Shown in pieces: positions 42,639 through 52,274 of a DNA stretch of 64,000 nt. The position numbers were made by a program, and so were the translations under genes. The notes under the pieces are model-generated. The model made no database searches, was not told the origin of the DNA, and saw only the letters and a program-made list of their open reading frames with translations. The stretch is from positions 24,021 to 88,020 of the forward strand of contig CAZEIM010000003.1 of NCBI GenBank assembly GCA_964512145.1, written 5' to 3'. This DNA comes from CAYOHR01 sp964512145. Lineage in GTDB: Bacteria > Bacteroidota > Bacteroidia > Flavobacteriales_G > JALEGO01. Numbering within the stretch: position 1 is the stretch's first letter; every line of letters starts with the position of its first letter.

Positions 42639-43211
42639 TTAATCATTTCCCCATCTGTACATGTTAATATTTAATCCTGCTAGGGATAGAGCCCTGTCGG
42701 TTACAGTTTTAGCTAATTCTTCAAAACTATTGGGTTTGCTATAAAACGATGGTGTTGCTGGGCAAATACTTGCTCCGGCAAGCGTAAGAATTTCCATGTT
42801 TTTTATTTGTATTAGATTTAATGGGGTTTCTCGAGTTATTAATATTAATTTTCGTTTTTCTTTAAGCATTACATCGGCTGCTCTAGTAATTAAATCATCC
42901 GATATTCCATGAGCTATTCTGCCTAAAGTACCCATTGAGCAAGGAACAATGATCATAGCTGAGTAATTGCTTGATCCCGATGCGAATGGTGCAAAAAAGT
43001 CATTTTTACTATAAAATGTATAAGGATAATTTTTATAAGAAGTATTTCCTAATTCATGTTGCCATACATCTTCGGAGTTTTTACTCATAACACATGAAAC
43101 TTCTTTAAGCTGTGTTGGTATACCTATTAGAGTATCTAATAAGGTTTTAGCATAAATTGATCCACTTGCGCCCGTAATGGCAACAATTATTTTATTTTCC
43201 GGATGTTGCAT
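42639..43211 (-). CDS. ubiX: UbiX family flavin prenyltransferase
   Basis: Makes prenylated FMN, the cofactor of UbiD-type decarboxylases, from FMN and dimethylallyl phosphate. The start at 43211 (MQHPENKIIVAITGASGSIYAKTLL) matches the family. The upstream frame overlaps the neighbouring barrel gene and has no relation to UbiX. Motifs: GASGSIYA (FMN binding), IIVPCSMGTLGRIAHG, RKLILITRETPLNLIQIKNM and the C-terminal ATPSFYSKPNSFEEL. 190 residues is the usual size. It overlaps the barrel gene end by 20 bases. No ubiD is seen in the window. Confidence 0.93.
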   Translation of the reverse strand: MQHPENKIIVAITGASGSIYAKTLLDTLIGIPTQLKEVSCVMSKNSEDVWQHELGNTSYKNYPYTFYSKNDFFAPFASGSSNYSAMIIVPCSMGTLGRIAHGISDDLITRAADVMLKEKRKLILITRETPLNLIQIKNMEILTLAGASICPATPSFYSKPNSFEELAKTVTDRALSLAGLNINMYRWGND

Positions 43212-43839
43212 GAAACAAATATTGTATTTGTAAACTAAGGTACTGATTATATGTTCCGCCAAATAATCCCAAAAATTGTGCATTAAAAATTGCTTCGTTG
43301 GCAACCGGTAATAAGCTGAGGGAGTTTTTAAAATTTACTATCCATTGATTGTTAAATTGGTAACCAATACCAATTACAGAAGCAATTTCGTATGGTTTTA
43401 ACTCGTTTAATATGATCTGTTCAATAGATGAGATAGGAAATTCATCTAAATGATTTTTGGTAAGAACTCCGGCAGAAACACCAAAACCTAATCTCCAGTT
43501 TTTATACAAATAATTAAATAATATAGGTATTTCTACATACTGCAAATTAATTTTTGTGTAGGTGTTTTTTCCAATAATATGATTAGGAGGGTCAAAACTA
43601 CCTTTCATAACATAATTTAATTCAGATTGAATTAGCCACTTTTCATGTATTTTCTTTTCCAATAAAAAGCCTGCAATAATACCTGCTTTATTAAATCCTG
43701 AAAATCCATCTCCATGTATTTGCGAAGAAGTAAATCCAATGTGTACACCTCCTCTAAATGAAGATGGAGTCTGACTATAACCAATACAAGGAATTAATAC
43801 TATGTGCAAAAAAATGATTTGCCATTTCATGATTAACAT
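43192..43839 (-). CDS. PorT-like outer-membrane beta-barrel protein
   Basis: A 215-residue exported protein with a signal peptide (MKWQIIFLHIVLIPCIGYSQ; alternative start at 43830 gives this exactly). The barrel-type strands include FRGGVHIGFTSSQIHGDGFSGFNKAGIIAGF and YVEIPILFNYLYKNWRLGFGVSAGVL. The layout matches outer-membrane beta-barrel domain proteins of the porT family (pfam13568-like), but it is not necessarily PorT itself. It lies between the Omp28-type T9SS protein (3 bases) and ubiX (20-base overlap), so it is probably part of the receptor operon. Confidence 0.7.
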   Translation of the reverse strand: MLIMKWQIIFLHIVLIPCIGYSQTPSSFRGGVHIGFTSSQIHGDGFSGFNKAGIIAGFLLEKKIHEKWLIQSELNYVMKGSFDPPNHIIGKNTYTKINLQYVEIPILFNYLYKNWRLGFGVSAGVLTKNHLDEFPISSIEQIILNELKPYEIASVIGIGYQFNNQWIVNFKNSLSLLPVANEAIFNAQFLGLFGGTYNQYLSLQIQYLFHATSGK

Positions 43840-43842
43840 GTA

Positions 43843-45711
43843 TTATTTAATAAATAAAACAGGAGTAGTATAGATTTTGTTTTGGTTATCTGAAATTTGT
43901 AAAATGTAAAATCCTTCTAGGGGTTGTTTAGGATCTAATGAAATAGTTTCATGTAGATTATACGCTATATTAGAATACAATAATTGACCACTAAGTGAAA
44001 ATAGCTTAATAGATACGCTTTGTATATTTGGAGTATTTGGAGCAATATACAAGATGTTTCTGGTAGGGTTTGGATAAATGGAGTACTGTTGTACGTAAGA
44101 ATTACTCAAATTTTCTGAGGTTTGTGGCCATCTTAATCCGGATACCTGAACAATTTCATGCGTTAAGTCGTCCTGAACGAAAGAAATAACAGCTATGTTA
44201 TTATTCGTTGAAGAAAAAGCTCCAGAATTATAGCTAATTATTGAACTTTGTTTGATTTCTTCTTTGAACTGATAAGAATAGGTTGAGTTTTTGTATAAGG
44301 TATCTGTAAAGGTTAATCCAACCGGGGGTGTTGCAAAAATTCTTACCGCATTTCTCCAAAGACTACTTTCTGAAGCATCGTATAACACCATTTCATTTTC
44401 AAGAATTAAGGTGTGTAATTTTAAAAAGTGAGCAGGGGTTTTAATATGTGAAAAAAGCTGAACATCTATTGTGATGGTATCATTTATAATGGAATAATCA
44501 TTCGTAATTTCTAAATATGAATGAGCATTTTGTTTTTCGGTAATTTCCGAAGCATTAAAGTAATTTAAATTTTTATAGTTAAATTCACCATTGGTGGTGT
44601 ACTCTGACAAATTCATTAAATTATAATAATTACGTCTAATTTCATTCTCTAAAATATATGCGGAGTCTGCAGGGTATAATGAGTTGTTTGCATGATAGTT
44701 AATATTAAAAATATTCCCGTTTTCAGTATTAACGCCTAAAGGATTTAATTGTTGGTAAAAATTATATTGAGCACTTATACAAGGTATACATGAATTTGAA
44801 ACAAAAGTTTCAATAAGTGTATTTTTAGGATTTGGGTACTTTAAAATGAAAAAATGAGTTTGTAAAGTATCGTTATAATCTTGAGTATCTAATATTAAAC
44901 TATCCGACAACCATATTTTAATCGTATTATTTATCGTGTCTGAAACTAAAAAAACATCATTAAAGGTATACTGATTTATTGAAAAAGGCAGGAGTTTGGA
45001 AGTTAGTTTTTGTTCAACAACTGTATCAACATATTGAAAAAATATAGAAACATTTGACATGGTATCCATACTATGATTAAAAATACGCAAAAAAATATCT
45101 AATGGATCACCCATAGCTATTAATTTAGGGACTTCAATATCTGAAATCTCTAAATCAAATGAATTGTATTTTAATACGGATACATTATCAAAAGCAAGTC
45201 CAAACATCCATCCACCTTGATCAGAGTATTTAATACCAATAGACATACTATCAGAATTTGTAAGATTATATACAGGATACATAAGAGTTCTCCATTCATT
45301 ACTTCCCTGTAAGGTATCTACATATAATGTGTCGTAATCAAACTCAATAAAAATAATAGCTTTTTCTTGTATTCCATCATAATATCCAGCATTATAAAAG
45401 ACATCAATTTTAACTAAAAGCGTATCAATGTTTTCAATGAAAATTTTGGGAGATTTTATAATGTCTTTCGATTTATCACAATTGCATTTATCATCGTTTG
45501 ATGAAATAAATAAGGAATGTGAAGGGATTTTCCAATGGTTAGAGGATGACTCTATTGCGTTACCCCAATTCCAATAACTACTAGGGGATTCATTGAATGA
45601 AGTCCAGGAGTTATATCCACTATTGGTTTCGAAATTTTCGGAATATAGTACTTGAGTATTACTTTTTAAGTAACTAAAAATTAGCAGAGATATGACCCAT
45701 ACTGCTTTCAT
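43843..45711 (-). CDS. T9SS-secreted Omp28-related thioredoxin-fold protein
   Basis: A 622-residue exported protein. Signal peptide MKAVWVISLLIFSYLKSNTQ, then a jelly-roll/carbohydrate-binding-like N-terminal domain (ENFETNSGYNSWTSFNE to about 180). A CARDB-like segment follows, then LIETFVSNSCIPCISAQYNFYQQLN (shown in part), a thioredoxin-like stretch with CIPC, as in Omp28-related proteins. The C-terminal T9SS tail runs from QQYSIYPNPTRNILYI to YTTPVLFIK. It overlaps the upstream TonB receptor stop as TAATG, so the two are translationally coupled. The CxxC suggests disulfide or thiol chemistry at the cell surface, but whether it is an active oxidoreductase is unknown. Confidence 0.78.
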   Translation of the reverse strand: MKAVWVISLLIFSYLKSNTQVLYSENFETNSGYNSWTSFNESPSSYWNWGNAIESSSNHWKIPSHSLFISSNDDKCNCDKSKDIIKSPKIFIENIDTLLVKIDVFYNAGYYDGIQEKAIIFIEFDYDTLYVDTLQGSNEWRTLMYPVYNLTNSDSMSIGIKYSDQGGWMFGLAFDNVSVLKYNSFDLEISDIEVPKLIAMGDPLDIFLRIFNHSMDTMSNVSIFFQYVDTVVEQKLTSKLLPFSINQYTFNDVFLVSDTINNTIKIWLSDSLILDTQDYNDTLQTHFFILKYPNPKNTLIETFVSNSCIPCISAQYNFYQQLNPLGVNTENGNIFNINYHANNSLYPADSAYILENEIRRNYYNLMNLSEYTTNGEFNYKNLNYFNASEITEKQNAHSYLEITNDYSIINDTITIDVQLFSHIKTPAHFLKLHTLILENEMVLYDASESSLWRNAVRIFATPPVGLTFTDTLYKNSTYSYQFKEEIKQSSIISYNSGAFSSTNNNIAVISFVQDDLTHEIVQVSGLRWPQTSENLSNSYVQQYSIYPNPTRNILYIAPNTPNIQSVSIKLFSLSGQLLYSNIAYNLHETISLDPKQPLEGFYILQISDNQNKIYTTPVLFIK

Positions 45712-48203
45712 TACATAGTCCAGGTAAACTGAACAGAAACTACTCTCGGTCTTTCGGGTAATAAAGGTCGAATCATATACTCATGATTTAATAAGTTGTC
45801 GCATATTATGGATGCTTTTAACATATCATTAATTTCATAAATAATACGAGCATCAATTACCGAATCTCCTTTACCGTTTCTCTCTTCTCGGTAATTTTTA
45901 ATTCCCGTAGGAAGTAATCCATCAAATGGAAAAACACCAGAACCCTTGTCCGCCCAATAAAATATATTATCTATATTTTTCATATACGATAAATATCGGT
46001 AGCTAATTCCAATAGTAAATTTTTTATATGTTATTTGTACATCATTTTTAATCATATTTTCGAATCGGTATTTTAATATACCCGATGAATCAGTGCTTGT
46101 GTATTCATAAGTAACCGGTACACCAGTAATGGATGTATCTACGATTTCTTGAGGGGATAAGTTCATAGGACTAATTTGGGTAAATCCACTTAATACAGCA
46201 ATTTTTACATTACCAATATTTCCTTGTCCGGCAACCGCAAACTCATATCCTTGTATTCGGCTTTTAGAAATATTTAAAGATTTAAAGCCTATATTTCTTG
46301 ATATGTTAAAGATAGTTACAGGGGTTTCATTACCAAAAACACCAAAATTAAATTCAATAGCATCGGTTACTTCTTGTCTAAATCCAACAATATCCACAAA
46401 ACCCATAAAGTTTCCGATTTTAAATCCTTGTTTAACTCCTACTTCTGCATTCCAGCTGCTTTCTGGCCGCAAATTATAATTTGGAAAAATATTTAAAGGA
46501 CCTACAGATGTTCTGATGTATTTTTCAGCAATTGTGGGGAATCTATATCCTTGTCCCCAGGATGCTCTAAAATACGTAGCTTTTAAGGCATGATAATTTA
46601 ACCCGGCTCTAAATACCGGCCTTGCTTGCTCATCATCGTTAATTTTAAAACGTTCATAACGAGCACCGGTTGAAATATTTAATTTATTAAAAAATTTCTT
46701 TTCAAGTTGAATGTATACCGCATTGTTGTGAGCAGTGCTTTCTCCAGAACTATCTTCATTTGCTCTGTATAATTCAGCTACTGATTTAGCAAAAGAACTC
46801 ATAGCTCCAACAGTCATATTTAAATCGATAGGCACAATTTTTTGGTAGTACTGATACTCAATAAACCCCAAATCTGCGGCATTAGATTGATTATTAGTAT
46901 TTATATTATTTGCATGATAAAATCTGGTTCTTAAAGAGTGTTTACTATTCTTTTTAACATAATTAAGAAATGGGTCAACATACCAAGGAGTAGATTTAGT
47001 AAGTGTAGATGAACCGGGATAATTTCGGTACAAACCTGAATCTACATCTAATACCATTAAAGTTCCTTTATCCTGTTTAATCATAACATTTGTGTTTAAG
47101 CCTATACTTAATCCTTCAATGTTTTTAAATCGATATCTTAAATTTAAGTTTGCCCTTGCTCTCCTTTCAAAATTTCTACTTTCACCAGATAAATTTTGAA
47201 AGGTAGTATCCCCACCCGTTGCTCTAATGGTGTCTGATGAAATAGGCCCAAGTACAGCTACATTTGTTGAGTTTATTCTTTTTATGGTTATTCTATCAGG
47301 CTCAGAACCAATATAATGCTCATCAGAGAACAGGTTTACACCAAAAACCACATCTAAATTTCCCACTTTACGAGAATGGAAAAAAGATAAGTTTGTAAAA
47401 CTGGGATTATTTCCACTAGTCCAAGATTTTGCATAATCTCTTTTAGGCACATCGTAAATACCAGAGTTTATAACAACCTTAGTCATAGGTTTGTCTTTTG
47501 GATAAGCCGTTCGAATATTTATTACCCCACTTAGTGCAGACGATCCATATAAAACAGAGGAAGCTCCTTTTAAGACTTCAATCTGCTCTAAGTTTTCTAA
47601 TGGGAAAAATGACCATTGGGGACGGCCTGCTCCACCATCTAATAAAGGAATATCGTCAATAAGGATCATTACCCTACTTCCAGCCCCGAAGTTAAAACCA
47701 CTGCCGCCACGAATTTGTGGTTGATTATCTACAATTTGCACTCCTGGAGATTGGTTAATAGCTCCTTGTATGTTAGTGGCACCTTTATCCGTTGTTAAAT
47801 CAGGGCGAATAACATCCATTGACATGGTTACCTCTTCAATTTTTTGTTCGTATTTTCCACCTGTTACTACAACAGTTCCTAATGTTTTCACCTCTTCTTC
47901 TAAAGCAATATTCATTTCTTTAGTTTCATTTGCTACTAATGTAACTTTTTTGTTGGCAGTAATGTAACCAATAAATTGAAATTTTAAATCATACACTCCT
48001 GGATCTAACTCTAAGGAGAAGTTTCCTTCTAAATCAGTTCCAATTCCCGTTCCATTGTATAAAACGTAAGCATTTGGTAGGCCTTCTTTAGTTTTACTAT
48101 CGGATATTTTTCCCTTTAAAGTAGCTTTTTGAGAAAATGCATGAACTGATAGAAATAATAAATAAATAATGGGTAATATTTTATATATAAAAATCTTTTT
48201 CAT
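45711..48203 (-). CDS. TonB-dependent receptor (830 residues)
   Basis: Signal peptide (to VHAFSQ), CarboxypepD_reg-like domain (about 26-110; LKGKISDSKTKEGLPNAYVLY), plug domain (about 125-240; GATNIQGAINQSPGVQIVDNQPQIRGG, then VMILIDDIPLLDGGAGR and LEQIEVLKGASSVLYGSSALSGVINI), and a barrel ending VVSVQFTWTM. The plug motifs are those of vitamin/siderophore-type receptors rather than large SusC. It is the first gene of a leftward operon with the Omp28-type protein, the PorT-like barrel and ubiX. Confidence 0.92.
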   Translation of the reverse strand: MKKIFIYKILPIIYLLFLSVHAFSQKATLKGKISDSKTKEGLPNAYVLYNGTGIGTDLEGNFSLELDPGVYDLKFQFIGYITANKKVTLVANETKEMNIALEEEVKTLGTVVVTGGKYEQKIEEVTMSMDVIRPDLTTDKGATNIQGAINQSPGVQIVDNQPQIRGGSGFNFGAGSRVMILIDDIPLLDGGAGRPQWSFFPLENLEQIEVLKGASSVLYGSSALSGVINIRTAYPKDKPMTKVVINSGIYDVPKRDYAKSWTSGNNPSFTNLSFFHSRKVGNLDVVFGVNLFSDEHYIGSEPDRITIKRINSTNVAVLGPISSDTIRATGGDTTFQNLSGESRNFERRARANLNLRYRFKNIEGLSIGLNTNVMIKQDKGTLMVLDVDSGLYRNYPGSSTLTKSTPWYVDPFLNYVKKNSKHSLRTRFYHANNINTNNQSNAADLGFIEYQYYQKIVPIDLNMTVGAMSSFAKSVAELYRANEDSSGESTAHNNAVYIQLEKKFFNKLNISTGARYERFKINDDEQARPVFRAGLNYHALKATYFRASWGQGYRFPTIAEKYIRTSVGPLNIFPNYNLRPESSWNAEVGVKQGFKIGNFMGFVDIVGFRQEVTDAIEFNFGVFGNETPVTIFNISRNIGFKSLNISKSRIQGYEFAVAGQGNIGNVKIAVLSGFTQISPMNLSPQEIVDTSITGVPVTYEYTSTDSSGILKYRFENMIKNDVQITYKKFTIGISYRYLSYMKNIDNIFYWADKGSGVFPFDGLLPTGIKNYREERNGKGDSVIDARIIYEINDMLKASIICDNLLNHEYMIRPLLPERPRVVSVQFTWTM

Positions 48204-48301
48204 AGTAGAATTTAATTTTTAAAACCTTGCAATTTTACGAAAATTTAACTTTACCTTTAAATTAATTACATAATAATTAACAAATAAAAATGAAATAGCG
48301 A

Positions 48302-49087
48302 ATGGAAGTATCGATTATTCAAAGTGTTATACACTGGGAAGAACCCGAAAAAAATTTTCAACATTTCGAGAATTTAGTTAATAACTTTATTGCAAAAACA
48401 GATTTAATTGTATTGCCTGAGATGTTTACAACAGGGTTTTCAATGAATTGTAAAAAATTGGCAGATAAACACCCGGGTAAAACATTAGAATGGATGCAAA
48501 AATTAGCTCATAAAAATTCTACAGCTGTAACCGGAAGTTGTATTGTATCTGATCATCACAGTTTCTATAACCGATTGTATTTTGTATACCCCGATGGAAA
48601 TTATGTTTTTTACGACAAAAAACATTTATTTAGGATGGCTGATGAAAACCTATATTATACTGCTGGAAATAAACGAATTATTGTAGAGTATTTAGGATGG
48701 AAAATATGCCCTTTAATTTGTTATGACTTACGTTTTCCGGTTTTTAGCAGAAATAACTTTACAAACTCAACTTTTGAGTATGATTTGCTAATATACGTGG
48801 CTAATTGGCCTGAAGTAAGAAAAAATGCTTGGAAAACTTTATTAGAAGCTCGTGCTCACGAAAATTTAGCTTTTGTAATAGGTGTTAATAGAATTGGTGT
48901 GGATGGTTCTGAAAAAAAATATTCTGGAAACTCTAATATAATTAATTTTAAGGGAGAATCTTGCATCCCTGAAAAACAAGAAAATTTAGAATTTATTGAT
49001 ACCGTAGAAATAAGCTATGATCAACTACTTCAGTATAGAAATAAATTCAATTCTTTATTAGATGCCGACAAGTATTATTTAATTTAA
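48302..49087 (+). CDS. Nitrilase family amidohydrolase (omega-amidase, YafV-like)
   Basis: A 261-residue C-N hydrolase. The catalytic triad is present: Glu40 (LPEMFTTGFSMN), Lys106 (YDKKHLFRMADE) and Cys140 (LICYDLRFPVF). The HLFRMADE and EARAHENLAFVIGVNRIGVDG stretches are those of the omega-amidase branch, which hydrolyses alpha-ketoglutaramate and alpha-ketosuccinamate, a repair step after glutamine or asparagine transamination. Cytoplasmic, no signal peptide. It diverges from the TonB receptor; a partial -7 box for the receptor (TAAAATTG, reverse strand, 48230-48237) lies in the gap. Confidence 0.9.
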   Translation: MEVSIIQSVIHWEEPEKNFQHFENLVNNFIAKTDLIVLPEMFTTGFSMNCKKLADKHPGKTLEWMQKLAHKNSTAVTGSCIVSDHHSFYNRLYFVYPDGNYVFYDKKHLFRMADENLYYTAGNKRIIVEYLGWKICPLICYDLRFPVFSRNNFTNSTFEYDLLIYVANWPEVRKNAWKTLLEARAHENLAFVIGVNRIGVDGSEKKYSGNSNIINFKGESCIPEKQENLEFIDTVEISYDQLLQYRNKFNSLLDADKYYLI

Positions 49088-49255
49088 AACACATTTTTTT
49101 ATTTAGGAATACCCTTCATTTTCTTGGATATTTAATTTTTTTTTTAAAATTTAGCGCACGAATAAAATACATTATTTGAATTGTCTAAAATTATGTTTTT
49201 TATTTAGCGTAACCCGAAAAGCTTAAAGAGTAGGGATAATTTAAAAAAATTACAT

Positions 49256-50848
49256 ATGAAAAAAACATTACTTTTTTTAACAACGGTTGGTTGGATGGGT
49301 TATTTAAATTCACAAGTTTCTTTTGATGGAAGTCTTAAGTCTTCATTTACCTATTACACTGAAAAAATCATTGATGTATCTCCAAATAAAGAATTTTTTG
49401 ATAAAACAGGGAAGTATGATGCTTCACAAAATTTAATCTGGAATTACTCGGGATTATCTCAATTTGGAATAAAAAAAGTGAAAAGTGATAGAAATGGAGG
49501 GTGTTTAGTAGCTGGTGATTTTATGGGCAATGTAATTATTGGAAATGATACTTTAAAACCTTACAAATCAAATAATGCAGTAGGTGATGTAGTATTAGTA
49601 CATTTTAATTCAAGCGGACAAAAAGACTGGTGGATTCGTTTTAGCGATTATTGGAATACATACCCAACGACTTTTTATAGTGACAAAACGGCTGATTTAG
49701 AATGCGATGGAAATTACGCATACCTTTCCTTCGAAGCCGGACATGATGTCACAAAATATTACATAGGCCCAAATTATTCTGATAGCATACAAATAACAAA
49801 CAAAATAGCTATTTTTAAAATTGATTTAACAACCGGAAATATCGTGTGGAATAAAATTCCAGATGGATCTGCTTATGGAATTTATTTACTGGATATGTCT
49901 GTAAATAATTCTGGAGAATTAGCTTTTAATTACTCAAGTACAAGTGGTTTAGATTGGGGAAATGGAGTTTCTGCTACTGCAGAAGGTACTTGGGTTGTTA
50001 AGTTATCTGCTTCTGGAAATACATCTTGGGCAACAAGAGTTAGCGATGTTAAAGCATTAGGGAATGATTCAGAGGTTGAAATGGCAGATAATGGAGAGGT
50101 GTATACGGCTGCTAAAACTCCAAATGCTTATCCAAATACCATTTTAAATATACCTACAAATTGTAACTACATTGCAAAAATGAGTACTTCAGGGAATATT
50201 GATTGGTCAAGAAAATTTTCTAACTTAACAGCCTATGAAATTGATATTGCATATCATTATAATCATATATATTTCAGAAATTCTATTGGCACTACTGCAA
50301 AATATGTTCAAAGCAATGCTTCAGATAGTATCGCTTTTGTAGCAGGAGGAAGTAATAACTCAAGTATTTATTTCGGACGATTTGATGCTTCCGGAAATTT
50401 AGACTGGCATGTAATAGGAACAGGAGGTTCAGCTTCTACTAATGGATTTGCAGGAATCTTACAAAAAATAGACGATGGCAGTGGGATTTTTTGTGTTGGA
50501 GGATTTATGTCGAATTCAGTATTTGGAACTTACACTTTGCCAAGTGGGTTTGGACAATTGGAGAAATTTTTAATGTTATCAGACGATAATTTTACAGCCC
50601 ATGTTTCAGAAAATACCATGAATGGTATAGAGTTATTTCCAAATCCTACTCAATCAGTTGTTCATATAATATTGCCTGATTTTAATTTTTCACAGTATGA
50701 AATATACGACTTAACCGGAAAATTAGTTCATAAAGGCTTTTTCTACAATAAAGAAAATAGTATTGATTTAAAAGATTTACAGGGGCTATACTTAATAAAA
50801 ATACAACAAAATAATAATACTTATTACACTACATTTTTAAAAATGTAG
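49256..50848 (+). CDS. T9SS-secreted protein, possible beta-propeller repeats
   Basis: A 530-residue protein. Signal peptide MKKTLLFLTTVGWMGYLNSQ, then repeats of a beta pattern such as GDVVLVHFNSSGQKDWWIRF, NIAIFKIDLTTGNIVWNKI-like (IAIFKIDLTTGNIVWNK) and KLSASGNTSWATRV. This is the layout of WD/SBBP-type beta-propellers that report on sequential activity or structure in secreted proteins. The C-terminal T9SS tail is from IELFPNPTQSVVHIILPD to YTTFLKM. No catalytic site was recognised. The 168 bases upstream are AT-rich with no clear signal. Confidence 0.78.
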   Translation: MKKTLLFLTTVGWMGYLNSQVSFDGSLKSSFTYYTEKIIDVSPNKEFFDKTGKYDASQNLIWNYSGLSQFGIKKVKSDRNGGCLVAGDFMGNVIIGNDTLKPYKSNNAVGDVVLVHFNSSGQKDWWIRFSDYWNTYPTTFYSDKTADLECDGNYAYLSFEAGHDVTKYYIGPNYSDSIQITNKIAIFKIDLTTGNIVWNKIPDGSAYGIYLLDMSVNNSGELAFNYSSTSGLDWGNGVSATAEGTWVVKLSASGNTSWATRVSDVKALGNDSEVEMADNGEVYTAAKTPNAYPNTILNIPTNCNYIAKMSTSGNIDWSRKFSNLTAYEIDIAYHYNHIYFRNSIGTTAKYVQSNASDSIAFVAGGSNNSSIYFGRFDASGNLDWHVIGTGGSASTNGFAGILQKIDDGSGIFCVGGFMSNSVFGTYTLPSGFGQLEKFLMLSDDNFTAHVSENTMNGIELFPNPTQSVVHIILPDFNFSQYEIYDLTGKLVHKGFFYNKENSIDLKDLQGLYLIKIQQNNNTYYTTFLKM

Positions 50849-50863
50849 CTCTCATTTTTATTT

Positions 50864-50895
50864 AAAAAACCCTGTATAAATTTACAGGGTTTTTT
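50864..50895. terminator. Bidirectional terminator between T9SS gene and cysN
   Basis: AAAAAACCCTGTA and TACAGGGTTTTTT form a perfect inverted repeat with a short AT loop between the convergent T9SS and cysN genes; T runs serve both strands. Confidence 0.9.
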
Positions 50896-50912
50896 AAATA
50901 AAATCCTATTTA

Positions 50913-52184
50913 TTAAATAATCATTCCTGCACCAACCGTTTCATGGGTGCCTTCGTCTATAATAATTAAGCTACCGGTAGACCGGTTGCGCCTATACGTA
51001 TCATAAAATAAGGGAGAGGTAGTACGCAAAGATATTCTTGCAATATCATTCATGCCTATTTCTTTATTTTCTTCATCTCTATGCAAGGTATTTATGTCTA
51101 GTTTATACTTTACATCTTTTATAATACATCGAACATCCTTAGTGGTGTGTTTAATTGCATACTTTCCTCCTACTATTAATTTTTTAGGATTTAACCAACA
51201 CACCATTAATTCTATGTCTTGACTCGACTCCGGTAAATTATTTTCTCGAACAATCATATCTCCTCTGCTTATATCAATATCGTCTTCTAATGTAATGGTT
51301 ACCGATTGAGGCGCAAATGCTTCATGTAAAGGGCCTGAAAATGTATCTATGTTTTTTATTTTTGTACTAAATCCCGAAGGTAATACCATCACTTTGTCTC
51401 CGGGTTTAAATATTCCACCGGAAATTCTGCCTGCATACCCTCTATAATCATGAAAATCATTATTTTGAGGACGCACAACATATTGAACAGGGAATCGGCA
51501 ATCTATATGATTGTGATCGCTGGCAATATGTATGGTTTCTAATAAATACAATAATGTTGGTCCCATATACCAAGGCATATTTTCAGAACGATCTACCACA
51601 TTATCTCCCTGTAAAGCACTAATAGGAATAAATCGGATGTCCTTTACATCTAACTTTGCAGCAAAGGAGGTGATTTGTTTTTTTATTTCTTCAAACTTTT
51701 CTTCGCTATAGTTTACTAAATCCATTTTATTTATACAAAAAACAATATGGGGTATTTGTAATAATGAGGCAATAAATGAGTGCCTATAGGTTTGCTCTAC
51801 CATACCATTTCTGGCATCTACTAATATTAAGGCTAAATTTGCCGTAGATGCACCCGTAACCATGTTTCGGGTATATTGAATATGACCCGGGGTATCTGCG
51901 ATAATAAATTTACGTTTTGGAGTCGCAAAATATCTGTATGCAACATCAATTGTGATACCTTGTTCTCTTTCGGCTTTTAAACCATCTGTTAATAAGGCAA
52001 GATTTACTCTTTCCTCACCCTTACCCACACTAGCGCGTTCTATAGCCTCTAACTGATCTTCAAAAATAGATTTACTGTCGTATAATAAACGGCCAATTAA
52101 AGTACTTTTGCCGTCATCTACACTGCCTGCAGTAGTAAATCGCAATAATTCCATATTTAAATAACCCGACTGATCAAATGACAT
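50913..52184 (-). CDS. cysN: Sulfate adenylyltransferase subunit 1 (GTPase)
   Basis: The GTPase subunit of ATP sulfurylase, which with CysD converts sulfate and ATP to adenosine 5'-phosphosulfate. The 423 residues contain GSVDDGKSTLIGRLL (P-loop), LLTDGLKAEREQGITIDVAYRYF (switch I region), DTPGHIQYTRNMVTGAS (G3) and NKMDLV (G4), followed by EF-Tu-like domains II and III. The C-terminal APS-kinase fusion seen in some homologues is absent. Normally cysD lies immediately upstream; here the next upstream gene is a GH5 glycosidase, so cysN is separated from cysD, at least in this window. Confidence 0.95.
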   Translation of the reverse strand: MSFDQSGYLNMELLRFTTAGSVDDGKSTLIGRLLYDSKSIFEDQLEAIERASVGKGEERVNLALLTDGLKAEREQGITIDVAYRYFATPKRKFIIADTPGHIQYTRNMVTGASTANLALILVDARNGMVEQTYRHSFIASLLQIPHIVFCINKMDLVNYSEEKFEEIKKQITSFAAKLDVKDIRFIPISALQGDNVVDRSENMPWYMGPTLLYLLETIHIASDHNHIDCRFPVQYVVRPQNNDFHDYRGYAGRISGGIFKPGDKVMVLPSGFSTKIKNIDTFSGPLHEAFAPQSVTITLEDDIDISRGDMIVRENNLPESSQDIELMVCWLNPKKLIVGGKYAIKHTTKDVRCIIKDVKYKLDINTLHRDEENKEIGMNDIARISLRTTSPLFYDTYRRNRSTGSLIIIDEGTHETVGAGMII

Positions 52185-52274
52185 AGTTTAATTTTTATTA
52201 GTTAACATACAATTTTAAATAATAATTTCGCCTCATCCTATAAAAATAAAAAACATTTATAGGCAATTTATTAT

